From Streptomyces sp. JH14 (GTDB lineage Bacteria; Actinomycetota; Actinomycetes; Streptomycetales; Streptomycetaceae): DNA of 64,000 nt. The notes below the pieces were generated by a model. It searched no databases. It worked only from the letters and a program-made list of their open reading frames with translations, and was not told where the DNA came from. The stretch covers positions 5,952,001 to 6,016,000 of the forward strand of contig NZ_JAJNEL010000001.1 of assembly GCF_029428675.1 (NCBI RefSeq), in the 5' to 3' direction. The position numbers and the translations under genes were made by a program. Numbering within the stretch: position 1 is the stretch's first letter; each line of letters starts with the position of its first letter. Below, piece after piece: positions 1 to 6,621 of the stretch.

Positions 1-722
1 GGGCCGCCCCAGTCACCGGCGGTCAGCCACATCCCGGAGCGGTTGAAGACCTCCCGCTCATGGGCGAAGTAGATCTCCGGAAGCTCGATGCCTTCGCGCT
101 CGATGTACTGCCAGACGTCCAGTTCGGTCCAGTTGGAGATCGGGAAGACCCGGACGTGCTCGCCGGGCGCGTGCCGGCCGTTGTAGAGCTGCCACAGCTC
201 GGGGCGCTGGCGCCTGGGGTCCCACTGGGAGAACTCGTCGCGCAGCGAGAAGACCCGCTCCTTGGCACGCGCCTTCTCCTCGTCGCGCCGGCCGCCGCCG
301 AACACGGCGTCGAAGCGGTGCTGCTGGATCGCCTCGGTCAGCGGCACGGTCTGCAGCGGGTTGCGCGTGCCGTCGGGGCGCTCACGGAGCTTGCCGGCGT
401 CGATGTACTCCTGGACTGAGGCGACATGCAGCCGCAGCCCGTGCGCGGCGACCGTGCGGTCGCGGTAGTCGAGGACCTCGGGGAAGTTGTGCCCGGTGTC
501 GACGTGCAGCAGCGTGAACGGCACCGGCGCAGGCGCGAACGCCTTGAGCGCCAGATGCAGCATCACGATCGAGTCCTTGCCGCCGGAGAACAGGATCACC
601 GGCCGCTCGAACTCTCCCGCCACCTCGCGGAAGATGTGCACCGCCTCGGACTCCAGGGAGTCCAGGTGGCTGAGTGCGTACGGATTGTCGGTGTCCTCCG
701 ACACAGTCGCGGCGGTCGTCAT
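1..722 (-). CDS. cysD: Sulfate adenylyltransferase subunit 2 (3' end beyond window)
   Basis: This is the small ATP-sulfurylase subunit, which makes adenylylsulfate (APS) from sulfate and ATP with the GTPase CysN in the cytoplasm. About 240 N-terminal residues are visible; the family is usually about 300 to 310, so the C-terminus lies past base 1. The N-type ATP pyrophosphatase PP-loop SGGKDS sits at residues 46-51, followed by LLHVDTGHNFPE and the FGGGRRDEEKAR stretch typical of CysD. The ATG at 722 overlaps the cysC stop codon (ATGA), so the two are translationally coupled. cysN would be expected next, outside the window. Confidence 0.95.
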   Translation of the reverse strand, partial: MTTAATVSEDTDNPYALSHLDSLESEAVHIFREVAGEFERPVILFSGGKDSIVMLHLALKAFAPAPVPFTLLHVDTGHNFPEVLDYRDRTVAAHGLRLHVASVQEYIDAGKLRERPDGTRNPLQTVPLTEAIQQHRFDAVFGGGRRDEEKARAKERVFSLRDEFSQWDPRRQRPELWQLYNGRHAPGEHVRVFPISNWTELDVWQYIEREGIELPEIYFAHEREVFNRSGMWLTAGDWGG

Positions 723-1264
723 GCTGCACCCCTCTCGCTCAGCAGCGCATACAGCTCCGCCGCGGACTCCTGCACGGTCTGCCGGTGCGACTCGATCCGC
801 AGGTCCGGCGACTCGGGCGCCTCGTACGGGTCGTCGACCCCGGTGAGCCCGCTGATCTCGCCCGCCGCCTGCTTGGCGTAGAGGCCCTTCACATCGCGTA
901 CGGAGCACACCTCGACCGGAGTCGCGACATGCACCTCCAGATACGCGGTGCCCTCCGCCTGGTGGCGCTTGCGTACGGCGTCACGGCTGTCCGCGTACGG
1001 GGCGATGACGGGTACGAGCACCTTCACGCCGTTGGCGGCCAGGAGTTCGGCGACGAAGCCGATCCGCTGGACGTTGGTGTGCCGGTCCTCGCGGGAGAAG
1101 CCGAGCCCCGCGGAGAGGAACTCGCGGATCTCGTCGCCGTCGAGCACCTCCACGCGGTGCCCCTCGCCGCGCAGCCGGCCGGCCAGCTCGTACGCGATGG
1201 TGGTCTTGCCCGCGCTCGGCAGACCGGTCAGCCAGATGGTGGCTCCCGTCTCCGTCACGCTCAT
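719..1264 (-). CDS. cysC: Adenylylsulfate kinase
   Basis: APS kinase phosphorylates APS to PAPS in the cytoplasm. The protein has 181 residues, a normal length. The P-loop GLPSAGKT is at residues 14-21, followed by LDGDEIRE and the DRHTNVQRIGFVA segment that binds APS. I chose the ATG at 1264 because AGGAG lies six bases upstream. An ATG at 1288 that touches the cysH stop would add eight residues and cannot be excluded. It sits between cysH and cysD in the same operon. Because the neighbouring CysH has iron-sulfur cysteines and may use APS directly, PAPS made here may serve sulfotransferases rather than assimilation. Confidence 0.94.
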   Translation of the reverse strand: MSVTETGATIWLTGLPSAGKTTIAYELAGRLRGEGHRVEVLDGDEIREFLSAGLGFSREDRHTNVQRIGFVAELLAANGVKVLVPVIAPYADSRDAVRKRHQAEGTAYLEVHVATPVEVCSVRDVKGLYAKQAAGEISGLTGVDDPYEAPESPDLRIESHRQTVQESAAELYALLSERGAA

Positions 1265-1287
1265 CGAAGTCTCCTGATCAGTCGTCA

Positions 1288-1989
1288 TCAGTCGTGCAGC
1301 CCGCACTCGGTCTTGCCCCGTCCGGCCCAGCGGCCGGCCCGCGCGTCCTCGCCCTCCAGCACCCGGCGGGTGCACGGCGCGCAGCCCACGGAGGCGTACC
1401 CGTCCATCAGCAGCGGGTTGGTCAGCACCCCGTGCTCCGCGACGTATGCGTCCACGTCGTCCTGCGTCCAGCGGGCGATCGGCGAGATCTTGACCTTCTG
1501 CCGCTTCTCGTCCCAGCCGACGACCGGGGTGTTCGCCCGGGTCGGGGACTCGTCGCGGCGCAGCCCGGTCGCCCAGGCCGCGTACGACGTCAGGCCCTCC
1601 TCGAGGGGTTTGACCTTCCGCAGCTTGCAGCACAGGTCGGGGTCCCGGTCGTGCAGTTGCGGTCCGTACTCGGCGTCCTGCTCGGCCACGCTCTGACGCG
1701 GCGTCAGCGTGATGACGTTGACGTCCATCACGGCGTCCACCGCGTCGCGTGTCCCGATCGTCTCCTCGAAGTGGTAGCCGGTGTCGAGGAACACCACATC
1801 GACGCCCGGGTAGGCGCGGGAGGCGAGATGGGCCACGACCGCGTCCTCCATCGAGGATGTGACGCAGAACCGCTTGCCGAAGGTGTCCGCGGCCCACCGC
1901 AGGATCTCCAGCGGGGAGGCGTCCTCCAGCTCGCGGCCCGCCCTCTCGGCCAGGTCCCGGAGGTCCTCGATTTGCTGAGTGTTCGTCAT
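1288..1989 (-). CDS. cysH: APS/PAPS reductase with Fe-S cysteines
   Basis: This 233-residue cytoplasmic reductase makes sulfite from adenylylsulfate using thioredoxin. Cysteine pairs at 120-121 and 203/206 form the CC...CxxC set that binds a [4Fe-4S] cluster in APS-specific bacterial reductases, and the catalytic ECGLH motif is at the C-terminus (Cys229). The presence of the cluster cysteines argues for APS rather than PAPS as substrate; that is inference from the family. The ATG at 1989 overlaps the stop of the upstream zinc-ribbon ORF by ATGA. An apparently longer reading frame upstream is only out-of-frame extension into that ORF. Confidence 0.94.
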   Translation of the reverse strand: MTNTQQIEDLRDLAERAGRELEDASPLEILRWAADTFGKRFCVTSSMEDAVVAHLASRAYPGVDVVFLDTGYHFEETIGTRDAVDAVMDVNVITLTPRQSVAEQDAEYGPQLHDRDPDLCCKLRKVKPLEEGLTSYAAWATGLRRDESPTRANTPVVGWDEKRQKVKISPIARWTQDDVDAYVAEHGVLTNPLLMDGYASVGCAPCTRRVLEGEDARAGRWAGRGKTECGLHD

Positions 1990-2165
1990 TTGCCGTCCCC
2001 CTCCACGTCGTTGCGCACCAGTCCCCGTGTCAGCAGACCCAGGAACTTGAGCTGGAACGCGCGGTTGCAGGAAGCACATTCCCAGGCCCCGTGCCCGGTC
2101 TCGTGCGGACGCAGGTCCTCGTCCCCGCAGTACGGGCAGTAGAACGGTGCGGCGCGCCCGCTCAT
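1986..2165 (-). CDS. 59-residue zinc-ribbon microprotein of the sulfur operon
   Basis: A short ORF fills the space between the sulfite reductase and cysH genes and overlaps both by ATGA junctions, which is strong evidence that it is translated. It has two CxxC knuckles: YCPYC at residues 9-13 and CASC at 30-33. They are separated by a charged segment (GDEDLRPHETG), and a hydrophobic, basic tail follows. The layout is a minimal zinc ribbon. It has no recognisable enzymatic domain. A role in delivering metal, binding the Fe-S reductases or regulating the operon is possible but unproven. It is too short for most gene finders and could be missed in annotation. Confidence 0.8.
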   Translation of the reverse strand: MSGRAAPFYCPYCGDEDLRPHETGHGAWECASCNRAFQLKFLGLLTRGLVRNDVEGDGK

Positions 2166-3859
2166 GACAGCGACTCCGCACTCGCCCGCGCCGCCCAGAT
2201 CGCGAACCGCTCGCCGTCCTCGCGCTCCTCCTGGAACCGGCCGAGCACCCGCTCGACGTAGTCCGGCAGCTCGGCCGAAGTGACCTTCAGGCCGCGGACC
2301 TTGCGGCCGAACCCGGCCTCCAGTCCCAGAGCGCCACCGAGGTGCACCTGGTAGCCCTCGACCTGGTTGCCGTCGGCGTCCAGGACCAGTTGGCCCTTGA
2401 GGCCGATGTCCGCGGTCTGGATGCGGGCGCAGGCGTTGGGGCAGCCGTTGATGTTGATCGTGAGCGGCTCGTCGAAGTCCGGCAGGCGGCGCTCCAGTTC
2501 GTCGATGAGCGAGGCGCCGCGTGCCTTCGTCTCGACGATCGCGAGCTTGCAGAACTCGATGCCGGTGCAGGCCATCGTGCCGCGCCGGAACGGCGAGGGC
2601 TTCACCTGGAAGTCGAGCGCCTCGAGACCGGCGACCAGGGACTCCACCTGGTCCTGCGCCACGTCGAGGATGAGCATCTTCTGCTCGACGGTGGTGCGCA
2701 GCCGGTCCGAGCCGTGGGCGGCGGCCAGGTCGGCGATCTTGGCCAGAGTGGAGCCGTCCACCCGGCCGACCCGGGGTGCGAACCCGATGTAGAAGCGGCC
2801 GTCCTGCTGCTCGTGGACACCCACGTGGTCGCGCCAGCGGCTGCTCGGCTGCTCGGGCGCGGGGCCGTCGATCAGTGGGCGCTTCAGGTACTCGTCCTCC
2901 AGCACCTGACGGAACTTGGCCGGACCCCAGTCCGCCATCAGGAACTTCAGACGGGCGCGGGTGCGCAGCCGCCGGTAGCCGTAGTCACGGAAGATCCCCA
3001 CCACACCGGCCCAGATGTCCGGGACCTCGTCGAGCGGCACCCAGGCGCCCAGCCGCTCGGCGAGCCGCGGGTTGGTGGAGAGCCCGCCACCGACCCAGAC
3101 GTCGAAGCCCGGACCGTGCTCGGGGTGGACCACGCCGACGAAGGCGATGTCGTTGATCTCGTGGACCACGTCCTGCACCGGGGAACCGGAGATCGCGGTC
3201 TTGAACTTCCGCGGCAGGTTGGAGAATTCCTTGCTGCCGATGTAGCGGTCGTGGATCTCGTCGACCGCGGGCGTGCCGTCGATGATCTCGTCCGCGGCGA
3301 TCCCCGCCACCGGCGAGCCGATGATCACGCGCGGGCAGTCGCCGCACGCCTCGGTGGTGGAGAGCCCGACGGCCTCCAGCTTCTCCCAGATCGCCGGGAC
3401 GTCCTCGATGCGGATCCAGTGCAGCTGGATGTTCTGCCGGTCGGTGATGTCCGCGGTGCCGCGTGCGTACTCCTGCGAGATCTCGCCGATGACACGCAGC
3501 TGCGTGGTGGTCAGCCGGCCGCCGTCGATCCGGACCCGCAGCATGAAGTACTCGTCGTCCAGCTCCTCCGGCTCCAGGATCGCGGTCTTGCCGCCGTCGA
3601 TCCCGGGCTTGCGCTGCGTATAGAGGCCCCACCACCGCATGCGCCCACGCAGGTCGTTGGGGTCGATCGAGTCGAATCCGCGCTTGGAGTAGATCGTCTC
3701 AATGCGTGTCCGCACATTGAGACCGTCGTCGTCCTTCTTGAACTGCTCATTGCCGTTGAGCGGAGTGTGGTGTCCCACGGCCCACTGGCCCTCGCCACGG
3801 TGGCGTCCGGCCTTGCGGCGGGGTGTGGTGGTCGCAGGCTGATCCGGGGTAGCGGCCAT
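2162..3859 (-). CDS. sirA: Ferredoxin-type sulfite reductase (siroheme, [4Fe-4S])
   Basis: This enzyme reduces sulfite to sulfide with six electrons from ferredoxin and is the first structural gene of the operon. It has 565 residues, starting at the ATG at 3859 (MAATPDQPATTT) with GAAGGA upstream; a further in-frame ATG 16 codons earlier lacks a ribosome site. It shows the duplicated ferrodoxin-like and nitrite/sulfite reductase halves. The siroheme-linked cluster ligands CTGIEFC (Cys431, Cys437) and GCPNAC (Cys473, Cys477) are intact. The DRQNIQLHWIR and ACGDCPR segments are typical of actinobacterial SirA. Nitrite reductase is the alternative, but linkage to cysHCD favours sulfite. Confidence 0.93.
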   Translation of the reverse strand: MAATPDQPATTTPRRKAGRHRGEGQWAVGHHTPLNGNEQFKKDDDGLNVRTRIETIYSKRGFDSIDPNDLRGRMRWWGLYTQRKPGIDGGKTAILEPEELDDEYFMLRVRIDGGRLTTTQLRVIGEISQEYARGTADITDRQNIQLHWIRIEDVPAIWEKLEAVGLSTTEACGDCPRVIIGSPVAGIAADEIIDGTPAVDEIHDRYIGSKEFSNLPRKFKTAISGSPVQDVVHEINDIAFVGVVHPEHGPGFDVWVGGGLSTNPRLAERLGAWVPLDEVPDIWAGVVGIFRDYGYRRLRTRARLKFLMADWGPAKFRQVLEDEYLKRPLIDGPAPEQPSSRWRDHVGVHEQQDGRFYIGFAPRVGRVDGSTLAKIADLAAAHGSDRLRTTVEQKMLILDVAQDQVESLVAGLEALDFQVKPSPFRRGTMACTGIEFCKLAIVETKARGASLIDELERRLPDFDEPLTININGCPNACARIQTADIGLKGQLVLDADGNQVEGYQVHLGGALGLEAGFGRKVRGLKVTSAELPDYVERVLGRFQEEREDGERFAIWAARASAESLS

Positions 3860-3899
3860 GACAATACGTCCTTCGGGACTGCAGGAGGGCGGCTCTGAA

Positions 3900-3943
3900 C
3901 TGCACACTCGCGCTGAGGCGCGGCGGTGCGCAGGGGGGTGCAG
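3900..3943 (-). promoter_or_regulatory. Stem-loop between leader peptide and sulfite reductase gene
   Basis: The transcript downstream of the leader ORF can fold with a perfect CTGCAC/GTGCAG closing stem that encloses a second small hairpin, CGCGC-CTCA-GCGCG. There is no U-tract, so it is not a classical terminator. Its position between the leader stop codon and the structural gene start fits an attenuation or translational-masking element. Only the base pairing is directly seen; the regulatory function is inferred from the arrangement. Confidence 0.45.
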
Positions 3944-3973
3944 AGAAAAGGGATCGCGGCGGTGCTGGGACTC

Positions 3974-4057
3974 TCAGCCCGCCGGACAGATGGCGCTGGA
4001 CATGCGGCCGAGGTCGACGTGGCGTCGACTCACCAAGGCAATTCCAGTTCCAGGCAT
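3974..4057 (-). CDS. Leader peptide of the sulfur operon (VSRRHVDL type)
   Basis: A 27-codon ORF lies about 115 bp upstream of the sulfite reductase gene on the same strand. It encodes a peptide with the conserved block LVSRRHVDLGRM followed by SSAICPAG, so the single cysteine is at codon 24, close to the stop. Short peptides with this signature recur upstream of sulfur and cysteine genes in actinobacteria and are annotated simply as putative leader peptides. Related cysteine-containing leaders act as cysteine-responsive attenuators in mycobacteria. No clear Shine-Dalgarno is visible, so leaderless or weak initiation is possible. Other frames here look like longer proteins but lack this conserved motif. 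Confidence 0.82.
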   Translation of the reverse strand: MPGTGIALVSRRHVDLGRMSSAICPAG

Positions 4058-4082
4058 GACGGAAGCGTGTCACGCGAATCTC

Positions 4083-4124
4083 GGGGCAGTCCACCACTAT
4101 CCATGATGTGGACGAGACTGTCCC
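4083..4124 (-). promoter_or_regulatory. Candidate promoter with nested dyad upstream of the leader
   Basis: Reading on the minus strand, GGGACA and GATAGT are 17 bp apart, a plausible -35/-10 pair. They lie inside a dyad: the GTCCAC and GTGGAC half-sites are 13 bp apart and the outer GGG-CAGTC/GACTG-CCC arms extend the symmetry. A repressor bound across the dyad would cover the promoter, as expected for a sulfur-source regulator. The dyad is seen in the sequence; the promoter assignment and the regulator are inferred. Confidence 0.45.
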
Positions 4125-4209
4125 GAGGCGTGAGACGATGTGGTGCTGGTCACTTCAGCCGTGCCGACGCGGGTGCCCTTAAGCGAGGTATTGACCGAAA
4201 CGTTCTGCT

Positions 4210-4378
4210 CTAGTGCCGCGTCAGCCAAGGTTTGCCCGCCAAGGAGCAGCGTCCGGTGCGTGCTGTCGGCGTGACGGCCGGAAGTCCTCGTACTGGACGT
4301 ACTCGGGCTTTCGGCCGGTGCGGCGACAGTGCGTGCCGGACGTCGCGACGGGGCGAACCTTGGCTGACACGGCACTAG
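4210..4378. mobile_element. 169-bp MITE-like imperfect palindrome
   Basis: The two ends are inverted copies: 27 bp starting CTAGTGCCGCGTCAGCCAAG (4210-4236) match the reverse complement of 4352-4378 with two differences. The symmetry continues inward, with the halves matching at roughly 80 percent almost to the centre near 4297, so the element can fold into one long hairpin. There is no ORF for a transposase. CTAG (or the TA within it) occurs at both ends and may be a target duplication. This is the layout of a non-autonomous element mobilised in trans. The right end contributes the TAG stop of the adjacent GNAT gene. I could not assign it to a named IS family. Confidence 0.7.
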
Positions 4379-4968
4379 CGTGCCGCTCCGGGCCATGGGC
4401 CCGGCGTCGCCACGTCCGTCTCCAGCTCGGCCTTGGTGTCGAAGAGCCTGAATCCGCGGCGCAGATAGTTGTCCATGGCGTGCGGGCCGTCCTTCGAGCA
4501 GGTGTGCAGCCACACCCGCTTCGTCGGCGGACGCTGCGGCCAGCGCTCCGCCAGGTCCCAGGCGCGCGCGACCCCGTACGCGAGCAGATGACCGCCGATC
4601 CGGCGCCCGCGGAAGGCCGGTATCAGGCCGAAGTACATGATCTCGACCACGCCGTCGTCCTGCGGGTCCAACTCGATGTACCCGGCCGGGGTCCCGTTCT
4701 CGTACGCCACCCAGGTCTCCGCCCCGGGCCGGTCCAGGGCCTCCTGCCACTCCGCGTACGTCATCGAGAGCCGGTCGGTCCACTGGATGTCGCCGCCGAC
4801 CGCCGTGTACAGAAAGCGGCTGAACTCCGGCAGCGGTACCGCCGACCGCAGGATCCGGACGTCGCCCTCGGGGGCGGTGGCGGGCCGCAGATCGTCGGGG
4901 GAGGTCTGTTCCAGGGACCAGATGGTCACCTCGGCGGCGGCGGCGGGTGCGGGCTCAGCGTTGCTCAT
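4375..4968 (-). CDS. GNAT family N-acetyltransferase
   Basis: This is a 197-residue cytoplasmic acetyltransferase with the GNAT core: PAGYIELDPQ (beta 4), VEIMYFGLIPAFRGRRIGGHLL (the acetyl-CoA binding RGRRIGG loop near residue 125) and a C-terminal NYLRRGFRLF. The acceptor substrate cannot be told from sequence. The start at 4968 gives MSNAEPAP; a further start 17 codons upstream is possible. The last codons and the TAG stop at 4375-4377 fall in the right arm of the palindromic element, so the native C-terminus may have been altered by insertion. Confidence 0.85.
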   Translation of the reverse strand: MSNAEPAPAAAAEVTIWSLEQTSPDDLRPATAPEGDVRILRSAVPLPEFSRFLYTAVGGDIQWTDRLSMTYAEWQEALDRPGAETWVAYENGTPAGYIELDPQDDGVVEIMYFGLIPAFRGRRIGGHLLAYGVARAWDLAERWPQRPPTKRVWLHTCSKDGPHAMDNYLRRGFRLFDTKAELETDVATPGPWPGAAR

Positions 4969-5094
4969 GACTGCCAGGGAACCATGCCGTACAGCTCTGG
5001 CCAAAGCCTGTCCCGCCACCTTCCGCTCTGCGCCGCCCGCCGGACCAGCCGCACGCGCCGCCGCCCACCGGCTCCGGGACGGCCCCTGCCCCCG

Positions 5095-6390
5095 TCACAC
5101 CGTCGTGCGGGCCCTGACCACCACCGGAGCCGTCGAGCGCGGCAGCAGATCGCCCGGGTGTTCCGGCGGGATCATCTCCACCTCGACCCCCTCACCGAAG
5201 CGGTACGGGCGGTGTGCCAGCACTTCGGCCATATGGCGCCGCAGCCGCGAGATCTCGGCCCGCACCGTCACCGTCCGGGTCGCATCGCCGAAGAGGTCCT
5301 CGGCCAGCTCGGACGCCGTACGCCCCTCGGGGTGCAGCGCCAGTGCGTACAGCAGCTCCGCGTGGCGCGGTGACAGCCGCTGGGTCGAGGAGCCGACCGG
5401 GCCCTTCACGCTGACCGCGAGACAGGCCGGCCGGCTCAGGTCGAGGACCACCCGGCGCGGCGCCGCGTCCGACGGCTCGTCCGCCACCTGGATCAGCCAG
5501 CCGCCGGACAGCGGTTCCACCCGGCACATCCCGAGCGACGGCAGCCACACCGGCCCCGCCTGCAGCGACTTCGGCAGCGGCAGGCGGCTGACCGGAGGCA
5601 TCCCGGTGACCCCCGCCAGCCAGCCGTGCCGGTCCACCGCCAGCGCCCGGCCGCCCAGCCGCGCGAGCAGCGGCGCGGCCACCGAACGCAGCCGGTCGAT
5701 CGCGAGCAGATGCCGGTTCCGTATCTCGCTCTCGGCGAGCCGTGCCACCGAACCGACCAGCGCGAGCGTCATCGGATGGAAGGTGGACGCGGGGCCGCTG
5801 ACATCGACGATGCCGATCAGCCGTCCGTCCCGTGGATCACGGACCGGGGCCGCCGCACACGTCCAGCTGTGCAGGGTGCGGACGAAATGCTCCGACGAGT
5901 GGACCTGGACCGGGGCGCGTGAGGCGAGCGCCGTACCGATCGCGTTCGTGCCCGTGATCGCCTCGGCCCAGGACGCACCCTCCTCCAGACAGATGCCGTC
6001 CGCCTGCCGCAGCACCCCGGGGTTGCCCTGCCGCCAGAGCACCCGGCCCTCGACATCGGTGACGACCATGATCTGCCGCGCGCTGTCGGCGATCGAGCCC
6101 AGGCCGTCGCTGAGCAGCGGCATCACCTCGCCCAGTGCCGAACTGCGCCGCCGGTGCTCGATCTCGTCCGACTCCAGCAGCACACTCTGGGTGGTCTGCT
6201 CGGGGTCGATGCCGCTGCGCAGCACCCGGTCCCACGAGGCGCCGATCTCGGCCCGTGGGGCGACCGGCGGGCGCTCGCCCTCGAGCCGTGCCTCCCGGGC
6301 CCTGTGGAGCATGCGCGTGGCCCGGTCAGAACCCAAGGCGGCCAGTCGCGTCACCTCGACCGGACTTGTCTCCACCGTCGACACCCCCAT
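5095..6390 (-). CDS. GAF-domain transcriptional regulator
   Basis: This cytoplasmic regulator of about 431 residues has an N-terminal sensor with GAF character (RQIMVVTDVEGRVLWRQGN, EEGASWAEAITGTNAIGTAL, HSSEHFVRTLHSWTCAAAPV). The sensor resembles the input half of acetoin/Fis-type activators but is not followed by an AAA+ domain. The C-terminus carries a winged-helix-like segment (LSPRHAELLYAL, TASELAEDLFGD, VRAEISRLRRHM). The start is uncertain: the ATG at 6390 and GTG at 6384 begin the conserved STVETSPVEVTRLAALG segment. The ligand and targets are unknown. It lies 230 bp downstream of and parallel to the aidB-type gene. Confidence 0.82.
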   Translation of the reverse strand: MGVSTVETSPVEVTRLAALGSDRATRMLHRAREARLEGERPPVAPRAEIGASWDRVLRSGIDPEQTTQSVLLESDEIEHRRRSSALGEVMPLLSDGLGSIADSARQIMVVTDVEGRVLWRQGNPGVLRQADGICLEEGASWAEAITGTNAIGTALASRAPVQVHSSEHFVRTLHSWTCAAAPVRDPRDGRLIGIVDVSGPASTFHPMTLALVGSVARLAESEIRNRHLLAIDRLRSVAAPLLARLGGRALAVDRHGWLAGVTGMPPVSRLPLPKSLQAGPVWLPSLGMCRVEPLSGGWLIQVADEPSDAAPRRVVLDLSRPACLAVSVKGPVGSSTQRLSPRHAELLYALALHPEGRTASELAEDLFGDATRTVTVRAEISRLRRHMAEVLAHRPYRFGEGVEVEMIPPEHPGDLLPRSTAPVVVRARTTV

Positions 6391-6621
6391 CGCCGGGGCC
6401 GAGTCACGGCCCGCGGACCCCATCCTGTCGTTGTGGGGTTCTCGATACTGCGCACTCCGCCCAACGGTTGCAACCCTTTGCAACTCTGGCGTGTTGCATC
6501 GGTACGTACGAGAGTGGCGTCACACCGCACGGTGGAGCCTGTGCGCCGCTGTTCGGTGCGCACAGCAAGGAGGGTGGTGCCGTGTCGGCGCAGCACCACC
6601 CTCCGTCGCTGATTCCCGCGC

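Noticed and set aside
382..729. 115-residue minus-strand ORF over cysD
   Set aside because: It is an Arg/Gly/Ala-rich out-of-frame shadow of cysD; the true frame shows SGGKDS and other CysD motifs and runs off the window.
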